This document shows positions 24,260 to 33,937 of a stretch of 64,000 nucleotides of DNA, piece after piece. Source of the stretch: Paractinoplanes polyasparticus. Lineage in GTDB: Bacteria > Actinomycetota > Actinomycetes > Mycobacteriales > Micromonosporaceae. The number at the start of each line of letters is the position of its first letter. Position 1 is the stretch's first letter. The DNA lies in assembly GCF_019710575.1 (NCBI RefSeq), contig NZ_JAHWFK010000064.1, forward strand, positions 1 through 64,000, written 5' to 3'. The notes under the pieces were generated by a model, which was not told where the DNA came from, searched no databases, and saw only the letters and a program-made list of their open reading frames with translations. A program made the position numbers and the translations under genes.

Positions 24260-25891
24260 ATGAGTCGAATGCTGGCACTCGTGACCGCGGTGGTGAGTGC
24301 GACGGTCGTCTTCGGGCCGAGCCCGGCCGCGGCCACGGAGAGCACGGCGCCGAGGTGCGCGGAACTGGCGGGAACGGCGATTCCGCCGGCGGCGATCAGC
24401 CTGCCGACCCGCGGCGGCCGCGTCGACTCCGCATCCCTGGTGACCCGGGTGGTGAGCGGCCGGACCGTTGAGTACTGCAGCGTGAGCGCGTCGCTCTTCC
24501 CGAAGGACCCGTCCGCTCCGGACATCAGGCTGCAGCTCGGGATGCCCGTCGGCTGGAACCGCAACACGATGATGTTCGGCGGCGGCGGCTACAACGGCAC
24601 GATCCCCGACATCGCCCAGAACGTGCCGTTCGGACGTCCCGATTCGCCAACTCCCCTGGCTCGGGGATATGCGACGTACGCCAGCGATTCCGGGCATCAG
24701 GCCGGGCCTGCCGGGTCCCTGGACGGGTCCTTCGGCCGCAACGACGAGGCCCTGCGGAACTTCGCCGCCGGCGATGCGCTCAGGAAGACCCACGACGCCG
24801 CCCTGTACCTCGTCCGCCGTGGCTATGGCGCCGGACCCGGCCGGACATATTTCGCGGGCGGCTCGACCGGCGGACGCGAGGCTCTGGTCGTCGCACAGCG
24901 GTGGCCGGACGCGTTCGACGGCGTCATCTCCGCCTACCCGGCCTGGAACAACGCGGCCGAAATCCTGGACCTCGGATACCTGGCGCACGTGATGTCCCGG
25001 CCCGGCGCGTTCCCGGGACCGGCCAAGCAGACCCTGCTCTACAACAGCGTCATGGCGGCCTGCGACGGACGCGACGGTGTCGAGGACAGAATCATCTCGA
25101 ATCTCGGCGGCTGCCGCTTCGACCTCCGGGTGCTCCGCTGCCCGGCCGGCGCCGACACCGGGCCCACCTGCCTCTCCGACCCGCAGATCGCCTCGGTGAC
25201 GGCAGCGTCCACACCGTTCCGCTGGCCGTACCGGATCGCCAGCGGCGAGCGGCACTACCCCGGATTTCCGTTCCTCTCGGGCGCCGACATGAGGACGCCG
25301 TATCTCGGATTCGGCACCACCGCGCCCGCCAACCCCATGCCGACGACCAGCGCGTACGGGTTCCAGTACTGGGATCAGTGGGTGAAGCACTTCCTGACCA
25401 GAGATCCCAGCTACAACTCCCTGGACGTGGATCCGCGGCGACCCGGGAAGTGGCTCCCGAGGATCAGCTATCTCTCCACCGTCCAGGACCGCAACAACGT
25501 GAACCTCCGACCCTTCGCGCGGGCCGGCGGACGACTGATTCTGATGCACGGCTCCGCGGACGAACTGGTCTCCCACCGGTCCACGAACGACTATTACCGA
25601 CGCGTGCTGGCCACGGTCGGCGCACGGCAGACCAACGCGTTCATGCGGTACTACGTGGCGCCGGGCGCGAATCACGCCAACTTCGGCGCACCCGCGTTCG
25701 CCGCCACCTGGGACTCGCTCTCCGCCCTGGAACGCTGGGTGCAGGACGGACAGCCGCCGGCCCGGCCGGTGGTGCAGGACCCCAGGGATGGACGAACACG
25801 TCCGCTCTGCGAGTACCCGGGCTGGCCGAGATATCGCTCGGGTGATCCCGCGCGTGCCCAGAGCTTCGGGTGTGCCCAGGGGACCGCGTGA
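24260..25891 (+). CDS. Secreted tannase / feruloyl esterase family hydrolase
   Basis: 543 residues from ATG 24260 with GGAGG eight bases upstream. A signal peptide (MSRMLALVTAVVSATVVFGP... cleavage near AAA) directs export. The tannase fold is recognised from MMFGGGGYNG, the nucleophile motif GGSTGGRE (Ser202), AYPAWNN, Asp in HGSADELVS and His in GANHANFG. Classical family members carry a Cys before the catalytic Ser and after the catalytic His, joined by a disulfide (CS-D-HC motif); here these are Gly and Ala, so the disulfide is absent on both sides. It should cleave phenolic or other carboxylic esters outside the cell. The stop overlaps the first transporter gene, linking hydrolysis to uptake. 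Confidence 0.88.
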   Translation: MSRMLALVTAVVSATVVFGPSPAAATESTAPRCAELAGTAIPPAAISLPTRGGRVDSASLVTRVVSGRTVEYCSVSASLFPKDPSAPDIRLQLGMPVGWNRNTMMFGGGGYNGTIPDIAQNVPFGRPDSPTPLARGYATYASDSGHQAGPAGSLDGSFGRNDEALRNFAAGDALRKTHDAALYLVRRGYGAGPGRTYFAGGSTGGREALVVAQRWPDAFDGVISAYPAWNNAAEILDLGYLAHVMSRPGAFPGPAKQTLLYNSVMAACDGRDGVEDRIISNLGGCRFDLRVLRCPAGADTGPTCLSDPQIASVTAASTPFRWPYRIASGERHYPGFPFLSGADMRTPYLGFGTTAPANPMPTTSAYGFQYWDQWVKHFLTRDPSYNSLDVDPRRPGKWLPRISYLSTVQDRNNVNLRPFARAGGRLILMHGSADELVSHRSTNDYYRRVLATVGARQTNAFMRYYVAPGANHANFGAPAFAATWDSLSALERWVQDGQPPARPVVQDPRDGRTRPLCEYPGWPRYRSGDPARAQSFGCAQGTA

Positions 25892-26652
25892 CGCCGGGCG
25901 GCCGGGTGGCGATCCGTACCCGGGCCCTGACCAAGGTTTTCCGGGGTTTCCGTGCGGTCGATGCGGTCGACCTGGAGGTTCGCGAGGGCAGCGTGCACGC
26001 GCTGGTCGGCCCCAACGGCGCGGGCAAGACCACGTTGTTCAACCTGCTGACCGGCTTCCTCGCCCCGACGTCCGGGACGATCACGGTGTTCGACGAGGAC
26101 GTCACCGGTCTGCCGCCCGAACGGGTCGCACGCCGGGGCGTGGCCCGGTCGTTCCAGATCACCAGCCTCTTCGACACCCTGACATGCCGCGAGCACGTGG
26201 AACTCGCTCTTCAGGGGCACAGCCGGCAGGGTTTCCGGTTCTGGCGGTCGGAGAAACTGCTCGGCCGGCACCGAGCCCGCGTGGACGAACTGCTCGCGCA
26301 GGTGGGACTGATGTCGCTGGCGGACAAGCAGGCCGGACTTCTCGCGTACGGGCAGAAGCGCGCGTTGGAGCTGGCCCTGGTGCTGGCGCTGGACCCACCG
26401 GTGATGCTGCTCGATGAGCCGACGGCCGGGATGGGGATCGAGGATGTGGACCGCACGATCGAGCTGGTCCGTCGCCTCGCTTCCGGTCGCACCGTGGTGT
26501 TCGTCGACCACAACATGCACGTCGTCGGCAGCCTGGCCGACCGGGTGACCGTGCTGCAGCAGGGCAAGATCTTGGCCGAGGGCGGCTACGACGAGGTCCG
26601 CCGGGACGAACGGGTGATCACCGCGTACCTGGGTGAGGCCGAACATGCTTGA
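25888..26652 (+). CDS. Branched-chain amino acid-type ABC transporter ATPase (LivG-like)
   Basis: 254 residues from GTG 25888, overlapping the esterase stop (GTGA), with AGGGGA upstream. Walker A GPNGAGKTTL, GVARSFQITSLFDTLTCREH, an unusual signature region LLAYGQKRALELALVLA, Walker B VMLLDEPTAGM and H-loop FVDHNMHVV place it in the LivG group. It energises the HAAT-type importer with the LivF-like gene downstream. Confidence 0.92.
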   Translation: MTPGGRVAIRTRALTKVFRGFRAVDAVDLEVREGSVHALVGPNGAGKTTLFNLLTGFLAPTSGTITVFDEDVTGLPPERVARRGVARSFQITSLFDTLTCREHVELALQGHSRQGFRFWRSEKLLGRHRARVDELLAQVGLMSLADKQAGLLAYGQKRALELALVLALDPPVMLLDEPTAGMGIEDVDRTIELVRRLASGRTVVFVDHNMHVVGSLADRVTVLQQGKILAEGGYDEVRRDERVITAYLGEAEHA

Positions 26653-27337
26653 GGTCACCGGACTGACGGCGTGGTACGGCCAGGCGCAGGCGCTGCACGG
26701 GGTGGACGTTCGCGTGAACGAGGGCGAGGTCGTCTCGCTGGCCGGCCGCAACGGCGCCGGCAAGACCACCCTGGTGCGGTGCTTGATCGGACTGCACCGG
26801 CAGGCCGGCGGCACCGTGCGTCTGCACGGCCGCGACATCACCGGCCTGCCGGCGCACCGCAGAGCCCGAGCCGGCATGGGCTGGGTCCAGGACGACCGCG
26901 GCATCTACGCCGGCCTCACGGTGGAGGAGAACCTGTTGCTGCCGCCCACGGTCTCCGACCGGGCCTGGACGCTGCAGCAGGTCTATGAGGCCTTTCCCGT
27001 GCTCGCCGAGCGCCGTAAGGCGCCCGGCACCACGCTCTCCGGCGGGGAGCAGCAGATGCTGGCCATCGCCCGGGTGCTGCGGACCGGCGCCCGTCTGCTG
27101 CTCATGGACGAGCCCTCGGAAGGCTTGGCCCCGGTGGTCGTGGCGCGGATCGGGGCGATCATCCGCGAGATCAAGGCCACCGGCGCCGGCGTGCTGCTGA
27201 TCGAGCAGAACGTCAAGTTCGCCGCCACTGTGGCCGACCGGCACTACCTGCTCAGCCAGGGCCGCATCGTCGAGACCCTCGACAACGACGAGTTCCGGCG
27301 CCGCGAGGGCGACCTACTCAAACACCTCGGCATCTAA
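26645..27337 (+). CDS. Branched-chain amino acid-type ABC transporter ATPase (LivF-like)
   Basis: 230 residues from ATG 26645, overlapping the LivG-like gene by 8 bp. It carries Walker A GRNGAGKTTLVRCL, GWVQDDRGIYAGLTVEENL, signature LSGGEQQM, Walker B LLLMDEPSEGLAPVVV and LIEQNVKFA, the hallmark of LivF. The C-terminus RREGDLLKHLGI is also typical. It is the second ATPase of the importer. Confidence 0.92.
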   Translation: MLEVTGLTAWYGQAQALHGVDVRVNEGEVVSLAGRNGAGKTTLVRCLIGLHRQAGGTVRLHGRDITGLPAHRRARAGMGWVQDDRGIYAGLTVEENLLLPPTVSDRAWTLQQVYEAFPVLAERRKAPGTTLSGGEQQMLAIARVLRTGARLLLMDEPSEGLAPVVVARIGAIIREIKATGAGVLLIEQNVKFAATVADRHYLLSQGRIVETLDNDEFRRREGDLLKHLGI

Positions 27338-27356
27338 CCCGACTGGGGAGTACACC

Positions 27357-28607
27357 ATGGAGAGCACGCGGAAATGGGCCGGCGCCTCAGCCTTGACGGT
27401 GACACTGCTGCTGAGCGCCTGCGGCGGTGGCGGACCCGGGAGTTCGGGCGGCGATTTCACCGGAGACAAGCTGGTGCTGGCGGTCCTCAACGACCAGTCC
27501 GGTATCTACAAGGACGCGTCGGGCCCTAACTCCGTCAAGGCGGTCAAGATGGCCGTTGCCGACTTCCGGGCGAAGTACGGGGACAAGGCCGTCGTCCAAG
27601 AGATCGAGGTGACCTCGACCGACCACCAGAACAAGCCCGACATCGCCAACACCAAGGCTTCCGAGCTGTACGAGCGTGGTGGCGCGGACGTCATCCTGGA
27701 CGTGCCGACCTCGTCCGCCGCCCTGGCCGTCGCCAACCAGGCGAAGAACCACAAGAAGCTGTTCCTCGACGTCAGCGCGGCGACCACCGCGCTGACCGGC
27801 GCCCAGTGCAACAAGTACACGTTCCAGTGGGCGTACAACACCTACCTGCTCGCCAACGGCACCGGCACGACGGTCACCCGGGACGGTGGCAAGAAGTGGA
27901 CGATCCTCTTCCCCGATTACGAGTTCGGGCAGAACATGACCAAGTCCTTCACCGATGCGGTCACGAAGGCGGGTGGCACGGTTCAGGAGACCATCCCGAC
28001 GCCGTTCCCGAACGAGAACTTCGCGACCTTCCTCACCAAGGCGGGCAGCAGCAATCCCGATGTGATCGGCACGATGCACGCCGGCGGTGACCTGATCAAC
28101 CTGGTCAAACAGTTCAACGAGTCGGGGCTGAAGGACAAGGGCGTCGAGCTGGCCGTCGGGCTGATGCTCATCAACGACATCCACTCGCTGGGCGTGGAGC
28201 AGTTCGCCGGCACGCTGTTCACCGACCCCTGGTACTGGAACATGGACGCCGAGGCACGCGCCTGGGCCGACCGGTTCCTGGCCGAGACCGGGGCCCGCCC
28301 GAGCTTCGAACACGCCGGCAACTACTCCGCTGCGCTGCAATACCTGGAGGCGGTCCAGGCGGTGGGCACCGACGACGCCGACGCGGTGGTCGCGAACCTC
28401 GAGGGCAAGAAGGTCAACGACGTGTTTCTGCGCAACGGCGAGATCCGCGCCAAGGACCACTCCGTCGTCCACGACGCCAACCTCGCCCGCGTCAAGAAGC
28501 CGGCCGACGTGAAGGAGGCCTGGGACTACGAGGAGATCGTGACCAAGATTCCGGCGGCCGAGGGATTCCCGCCGGCCGAGGCGTCCGGCTGCTCGATGAA
28601 GCCATGA
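27357..28607 (+). CDS. HAAT-type ABC transporter substrate-binding lipoprotein
   Basis: 416 residues. Lipobox LLSAC (Cys22) follows a short signal. The mature protein has the periplasmic-binding type I fold of LivJ-like proteins: LVLAVLNDQSGIYKDASGP, VKMAVADF, PTSSAALAVA, WTILFPDYEFGQ, and DVIGTMHAGGDLINLVKQ. This branch is often tied to aromatic or other carboxylic acid uptake rather than branched-chain amino acids. With a secreted esterase at the head of the operon, an aromatic acid ligand is a reasonable inference. Confidence 0.92.
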   Translation: MESTRKWAGASALTVTLLLSACGGGGPGSSGGDFTGDKLVLAVLNDQSGIYKDASGPNSVKAVKMAVADFRAKYGDKAVVQEIEVTSTDHQNKPDIANTKASELYERGGADVILDVPTSSAALAVANQAKNHKKLFLDVSAATTALTGAQCNKYTFQWAYNTYLLANGTGTTVTRDGGKKWTILFPDYEFGQNMTKSFTDAVTKAGGTVQETIPTPFPNENFATFLTKAGSSNPDVIGTMHAGGDLINLVKQFNESGLKDKGVELAVGLMLINDIHSLGVEQFAGTLFTDPWYWNMDAEARAWADRFLAETGARPSFEHAGNYSAALQYLEAVQAVGTDDADAVVANLEGKKVNDVFLRNGEIRAKDHSVVHDANLARVKKPADVKEAWDYEEIVTKIPAAEGFPPAEASGCSMKP

Positions 28608-29476
28608 GCGCGCTCCTTCAGTACGCCGTACAAGGGCTGGCGGCCGGCAGCTTCTACGCGTTGGCCGCGCTGGGGCTGGCGGTCATCTTCGGGGTCCTGG
28701 GCGTGGTGAACTTCGCGCACGGCGCGTTCTACATGCTCGGAGCGGTCGCCACGGCGGTTCTGCTCGACACCCTGGATCTCACGCTGTGGTGGTCGCTGCT
28801 GGTGGTGCCGGTGCTGATGTTCCTGTTCGGCGTCGTGGTGGAGCGGCTGCTCGTCCAGTGGCTGCTCCGGCTCGATCCGCTCTACAACCTGCTGCTCACC
28901 TTCGGGCTCACGCTGGTCCTGGTCGAGCTGGTCAAGCAGCAGTACGGCGTCTCCGGGCTGCCGTACCGACTGCCGAGCGGGCTGCAGGGACGCATCGATC
29001 TGGCCGGCGTGGTGCTGCCGCGCTACCAGCTGTTCGTTCTGTTCTTCTCGATCGCGTTGTGTGTGCTCGTCTGGCTGATGATGACGCGGACCCGGATCGG
29101 CATGATCGTCCGGGCGGCGACCGAGAAGCCTGAGCTCGCCCGGGCCCTGGGCATCAACGTGGGACGCTGGGTGACGCCGGTCTTCGGCTTCGGCGTCGCG
29201 CTCGCCGGCCTGGCCGGTGTGCTCGCCGCGCCGTTCCGGGCGATCACCGCCGACATGGGCAACAACTTCGCGATCATTCTGTTCGCGGTCGTGGTCATCG
29301 GCGGCCTCGGGTCGATCGTCGGCGCGGTGGTCGCGGGCTTCCTCGTCGGCCTGGTCGAGGCCTTCGGCCAGGCGTACGCCCCGACGTTCGCGCAGATCCT
29401 CATCTTCGTCCTCATGGCCCTGGTCATCCTGATCAGGCCGGCCGGGTTGTTCGGACGCCAGGAGGCGACAACATGA
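28604..29476 (+). CDS. HAAT-type ABC transporter permease (LivH-like)
   Basis: 290 residues from ATG 28604 overlapping the binding-protein stop (ATGA). Many membrane helices, starting with LAAGSFYALAALGLAVIFGVLGVVNFAHGAFYM, the standard LivH opening, and the cytoplasmic coupling segment ATEKPELARALGINVGR. Forms the channel with the next gene. Confidence 0.92.
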   Translation: MSALLQYAVQGLAAGSFYALAALGLAVIFGVLGVVNFAHGAFYMLGAVATAVLLDTLDLTLWWSLLVVPVLMFLFGVVVERLLVQWLLRLDPLYNLLLTFGLTLVLVELVKQQYGVSGLPYRLPSGLQGRIDLAGVVLPRYQLFVLFFSIALCVLVWLMMTRTRIGMIVRAATEKPELARALGINVGRWVTPVFGFGVALAGLAGVLAAPFRAITADMGNNFAIILFAVVVIGGLGSIVGAVVAGFLVGLVEAFGQAYAPTFAQILIFVLMALVILIRPAGLFGRQEATT

Positions 29477-30555
29477 CTCACTCCGTGATCAGAGAGGCCC
29501 CGCCGGCCGGGGCCGACGCCCCCGTGACCGCGAGCAACCCGAGGCTGCGGTGGATTCTGCTGGCTGTCGGCCTGGTGGCGGCGCTGGCGCTGCCCTGGTT
29601 CATCTATCCGCCGGTGGCGATGGACATCGTGGCGCTGGCGCTGTTCGCGATCGCCCTGGACATCCTGCTCGGCTTCACCGGCCTGCTCTCCTTCGGGCAC
29701 GCGGCGTTCTGGGGCAGTTCGGCGTATGTGACCGGCCTGATCGCCACGCACTACGGCGTGCCGTTCCCGGTGGCCGTCATCGGTGGCGCAGTCTTCGCGA
29801 TGATTCTCGCGCTTCCCATCGGGTACGTGTCGGTGCGCCGCTCCGGAATCTACTTCGCGATGGTCACCCTCGCCTTCGCGCAGATGGTCTACTTCATCGG
29901 CTATCAGTGGAGCGACCTGACGGGCGGCGAGAACGGGCTGCAAGGCGTACCCCGGTCGTTCTTCGGCATCGAGCTGGTGGAGACCGAGTCGTTCTATTTC
30001 TATTACGCGGCCCTGCCGATCCTGCTGTTCGGCATGTGGGCGGCGTGGCGGATCGTGCACTCACCGTTCGGACGAGTCCTGGTGTCGATCCGCGACAACA
30101 CGCCGCGCGCCCGGGCGCTCGGCTACGACGCCGACAAATACAAGGCTGTCGCCTTCGTGCTCTCCGCCGGGCTGACCGGTCTGGCCGGTGGTGTGTTCGC
30201 CATCAACCACGGATTCGTCGCGCTGACCGAACTGCACTGGACCACCTCGGGCGACGTCGTGCTGATGACGGTTCTCGGTGGTATCGGCACGCTGTGGGGT
30301 GGCATCGTGGGCGCGTTCCTGACCGTGACGCTCGCCGATTACCTCGCCTCCTCCGGCTTCCACGGCATCGACCTGATCACCGGATCGGTCTTCGTCCTCG
30401 TGGTGCTGCTGTTCCGCCGCGGAATCTGGGGAACCGTCCGCCATCGGTGGAACATCCGGCGGCTGCGGCGTGCGTCGGCACGCGCTGGGCAGGGTTACAG
30501 TTCGCCGGACGGCAATTCGCGCCACACGACGTCAGGAGAGGGCACCGGTCGGTGA
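29473..30555 (+). CDS. HAAT-type ABC transporter permease (LivM-like)
   Basis: 360 residues from ATG 29473 overlapping the LivH-like stop (ATGA). LivM markers: LLGFTGLLSFGHAAFWG, the loop SIRDNTPRARALGYDADKYKAVAF, and GGIGTLWGGIVGAF. The C-terminal tail beyond the last helix is basic. It completes the importer. Confidence 0.92.
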   Translation: MTHSVIREAPPAGADAPVTASNPRLRWILLAVGLVAALALPWFIYPPVAMDIVALALFAIALDILLGFTGLLSFGHAAFWGSSAYVTGLIATHYGVPFPVAVIGGAVFAMILALPIGYVSVRRSGIYFAMVTLAFAQMVYFIGYQWSDLTGGENGLQGVPRSFFGIELVETESFYFYYAALPILLFGMWAAWRIVHSPFGRVLVSIRDNTPRARALGYDADKYKAVAFVLSAGLTGLAGGVFAINHGFVALTELHWTTSGDVVLMTVLGGIGTLWGGIVGAFLTVTLADYLASSGFHGIDLITGSVFVLVVLLFRRGIWGTVRHRWNIRRLRRASARAGQGYSSPDGNSRHTTSGEGTGR

Positions 30556-31232
30556 CTTCGCGGAAAATACTCGACACCAAGTACCGGATCTCGGAAACGG
30601 CCATGGCCCTGTTCCTGAAGGAGGGGTACGCGAACGTCACGGTCGAAGCCGTTGCCGCGGCGTCCAGCGTGTCCCGCCGTACCGTTTTCCGGCACTTCGA
30701 AAGCAAGGACGAACTGGTATTCCCGGACCACACCGAGCGCCTCGGGCTGGTCGAGCGGTGTCTCGCGGCGGCTCCGGAAGGCACGGATCCGGTGGATGCC
30801 GTCATCGCGGCCACCGAGGAGTCGCTGCATGAATTCCTCAGCCGGCCCGAACTCGTGCTCCGGCGCTACAAACTCACGCGTATCGTGCCCGAGTTGCGCA
30901 AACGGGAGGTCGTCGAACACGAGCGGTACGTGGCGCTGACCCGGTCGTACCTGCGCGATCACCTCCCGCCCGACGCGCCCCCGTTCCAGCCGATGGCCAT
31001 CGCCGCCCTCATCGACGCGATCCACCGATCGGCCCTCGGCAACTGGGTACGCGAGGGCGGCACGACCGACCCCGAAGCCGAACTGGCGGCGGGCATGGAA
31101 TGGGTGCGCCGGATGATGGTTCACCAGTCGGCGTTCTCGACCGCTCCCCTGCTTCTCGCGGTGCTCCCCGACACGCCGCAGACCCGCCGCGTGCTGATCT
31201 CGTTGAAGGACGCCGCGGAGGAACTGCCCTGA
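30552..31232 (+). CDS. TetR family regulator of the esterase/importer operon
   Basis: 226 residues from GTG 30552 overlapping the LivM-like stop (GTGA). The N-terminal helix-turn-helix VEAVAAASSVSRRTVFRHFESKDELV is diagnostic. The C-terminal ligand domain is unassigned. As last gene of the operon it probably senses the imported acid and represses the operon; no operator was identified. Confidence 0.9.
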   Translation: MTSRKILDTKYRISETAMALFLKEGYANVTVEAVAAASSVSRRTVFRHFESKDELVFPDHTERLGLVERCLAAAPEGTDPVDAVIAATEESLHEFLSRPELVLRRYKLTRIVPELRKREVVEHERYVALTRSYLRDHLPPDAPPFQPMAIAALIDAIHRSALGNWVREGGTTDPEAELAAGMEWVRRMMVHQSAFSTAPLLLAVLPDTPQTRRVLISLKDAAEELP

Positions 31233-31328
31233 CCCGGGTCAAGGGCTGCGAGCGCGCAATATCGATGACTCTGGATTTATTGGCTCGAACTCTGGCGTGC
31301 CGGCAGACGACCGTTCTACCGTCGCCCT

Positions 31329-32603
31329 ATGGTCTCGCGTCGATCCCTCCTGCAGGCTGTCCCGCTCGCCGTAGCGGCCCTCGGCGCCCCCGTTGACGCG
31401 CGCCGGCGGGCCGCATCGGGGAGCTCCGGGCGCGTACCGCCCGATCCGGCTTCGGCGCCGGCCGCCGCGGCCGCCGTCCGTGGCTTCACCGCGGATTTGT
31501 ACCGCTCGCTGGCCGCGGTGTCCCCCGACGGCAACGTGGTGTGCGCCCCGTACTCGGTCGCGCTCGCGTTGGCGATGACGCGCGCCGGCGCCGGAAGCAC
31601 CACGGCGGACGAGATGGACACGGTGCTGCACGCGCCGCAACCGCGTCCTGCCGCCCTCGACAACGGGCTCAACACCGTCGATCAGCTGCTGGCGGGCCGG
31701 TACCAGGACGGCGACGGCATCAAGGCGCCCAAGCTGACCACCGCCAACGCCCTGTGGACGCGACTCGACCTCACCCTGCGGCCGGCCTTCCAGGACGTCC
31801 TGGCGGGGTACTACGGTGCCGCGGCACATCCGGTCGACTTCCGCGGTGCGACGGAGGACGCCCGTCAGGAGATCAACGCCTGGGCGTCGGACCGGACCAA
31901 CTCGAGGATTCCCGAGTTGCTGCAATCCGGTTCGGTGAGCCCCGACACGACACTGATCCTGACGAACACCATCTACCTGAAGGCGCCGTGGCGGTACCCG
32001 TTCACCGTGCCCGCGACCGCCACGGCGCCGTTCACCCGCGACGACGGCCGGGTCGTCGACGTGCCGCTGATGCGGGGGCCGTTCGAGCGGATGGGCTACC
32101 TCGAAACAGACGGCTGGCGCGCGGTCGACGTGCCGTTCGCCGACGGCAGCCTCGCCATGGCGGTCGTCATGCCGACCCGGCTCGGACTGGCCGCGCTCGA
32201 GGCGCAGCTCGACGCGGCGTGGCTGGGCAGCCTACTGCTGGGCTTTCAGATCCGGGACGTCCGCTTGCGCTTGCCGAAGTGGACGTTCCGGCTGCCGGTC
32301 CAGCTGGGCTCCACACTGAGCGGGCTGGGCATGCCGACCGCGTTCACCGCGCGGGCCGACCTCACCGGCATGAGCACCGATCCGTCCCTGAAGATCGACG
32401 ATGTGGTGCACGAGACCTTCATCGGGATCGACGAGAAGGGCGCCGAGGCGGCTGCGGCGTCGGCCGTGATCGTCCGGCCGCCGTCGATCCCGAGCGGGCC
32501 GGACTTCTTCGTGGACCGGCCGTTCCTGTACGTCATCCACGACAGGTCCAGCGGCGTGCCGCTGTTCATCGGCCGGGTCCACGACCCCTCGGTCACCCAG
32601 TAG
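31329..32603 (+). CDS. Secreted serpin (serine protease inhibitor), Tat-type signal
   Basis: 424 residues. The N-terminus MVSRRSLLQ followed by a moderately hydrophobic stretch is twin-arginine-like. The serpin core is clear: NVVCAPYSVALALAMTRAGA, NTIYLKAPWRYPF, FADGSLAMAVVMPT, and DDVVHETFIGIDEKGAEAAAA as hinge before the reactive loop. The run of Ala at hinge positions P12-P9 is that of inhibitory serpins. Alignment to alpha-1-antitrypsin places the scissile bond near RPPS, with DRPFLYVIHD closing strand s5B. The 3' end overlaps the remnant regulator gene by 11 bp on the opposite strand. Target protease unknown. Confidence 0.9.
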   Translation: MVSRRSLLQAVPLAVAALGAPVDARRRAASGSSGRVPPDPASAPAAAAAVRGFTADLYRSLAAVSPDGNVVCAPYSVALALAMTRAGAGSTTADEMDTVLHAPQPRPAALDNGLNTVDQLLAGRYQDGDGIKAPKLTTANALWTRLDLTLRPAFQDVLAGYYGAAAHPVDFRGATEDARQEINAWASDRTNSRIPELLQSGSVSPDTTLILTNTIYLKAPWRYPFTVPATATAPFTRDDGRVVDVPLMRGPFERMGYLETDGWRAVDVPFADGSLAMAVVMPTRLGLAALEAQLDAAWLGSLLLGFQIRDVRLRLPKWTFRLPVQLGSTLSGLGMPTAFTARADLTGMSTDPSLKIDDVVHETFIGIDEKGAEAAAASAVIVRPPSIPSGPDFFVDRPFLYVIHDRSSGVPLFIGRVHDPSVTQ

Positions 32604-33839
32604 ACCGGTCGACGTCATCTCCGGCGGAGGGGCGCGGCGGGAACGCGTCGCGCAACTGGCGCCGGGAGGTGACGCCGAGCTTCCCGAGCACCTTGCGCAA
32701 GTGCCACTCGACGGTGCGCGGGCTGAGGAACAGCCGGGACGCGACCTCCGCGTCGGTGAAGCCCTCCCGGACCAGCCGGGCGATCTGCCGCTCCTGAGGG
32801 GTCAGCTCCACGTCGGCGGCCGTCGCGACCGCCCGTCTCCGCACGGTCTCGCCGGTGGCGATGAGCTCCCGGCGCGCGCGCTCGGCGAACCCCTCCATCC
32901 CGATCGTCACGAAGATGTCGTACGCCCTGCGCAGGTGGTCCCGTGCGTCACCGAACGGCTGAGTCTCCTTGACGAGCCGGGCCAGGGCATCGAGCACCAC
33001 CCCGGAATCGCCTACGCGAACCGCGGCTTCCACCAGTTCCGGCAGAACCCAGGCGGAGAGGTTCGCGTCGAAGAGGTCTCCGCCGGACTGAATGGCGCGC
33101 AGGGCCTCCGGATACCGGACCAGTCCGTTGTACAGGACGGCCGCTGCCCAGTTGGCCGCGATGACCCCCAATCCGAAGCCGGCGGCGATCGAATTGGTGA
33201 TGGTGGGGCCGATGATCTGGGCCGCCTCGGCCTCTCGCCCCTGGAGCGAGAGCAGCCGCAGCTGGGCATAGGGCGGCATCGGACTGCCGATCGCCTTGGA
33301 AACCGTGTCGGCCTCGGCGACGAGGGCAGTTCCAGTAGCAGCTCCGTGGCTTCGCGACCATGGCCGGACGCGAAGGCGACCTGTCCTCGCAACGCCATGG
33401 CCCGCCCGGCGGCGAGCGCGTCCGGCTGTTGCTCGCCGAGGATTCGCAGCAGTTGCCGTACCTCGTCGAGGTCGCCGGCCGGAAGGCAGGCCTCGGCGGC
33501 CGCAAGCAGCCGATCGGTGCGCCGGTGGGGGTCGGCGGTCAGGACGACCGCGCGCCGGAGGAACGCGGCCGCCGCCGCGATCCCACCCCGGGCCCGGGCC
33601 TGAGCGGCCGATCTCTCCAGTTCGGTGGCGACCTCCTCGTCCGGCACGGCCGCGGCCGCGGCGAGGTGCCGGGCGCGACGGTCGGCGGCGTCTTGCCGGT
33701 CGGTTACCTGGGCCAGGGCCAGGTGAGCGGCCCGGCGCTCGGGCGGTGCCGCCGCCCGGTAGACGGCCGACCGAACGAGCGGGTGGCGGAAGGTAACCCG
33801 TTCGGCGATCGTGAGGAGCCCGTCCAAGTCATTGAACAT
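32593..33839 (-). pseudogene. Truncated and frameshifted LuxR-type (LAL) regulator
   Basis: The C-terminal frame (32593-about 33320) ends in a good LuxR helix-turn-helix: LTPQERQIARLVREGFTDAEVASRLFL. The upstream part continues in another frame from about 33325 to 33839 and contains VTFRHPLVRSAVYRAAAPPERRAAHLALA, the segment after the ATPase domain of large LAL regulators. So there is one frameshift near 33320-33330, and the N-terminal AAA/Walker part (about 400-500 residues) is missing. The two pieces align as one protein when joined. It abuts another broken gene. A sequencing error could explain the frameshift but not the missing N-terminus. Confidence 0.8.
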
Positions 33840-33937
33840 CGTCGATCCGAGCGATTCTCTTCCCGATCGCGGATCGAGCAACGGGATCGAGTGATCCCGG
33901 ACTCCGCGCGAGTCACGACTCGAAGGAGAGGCCGAGC

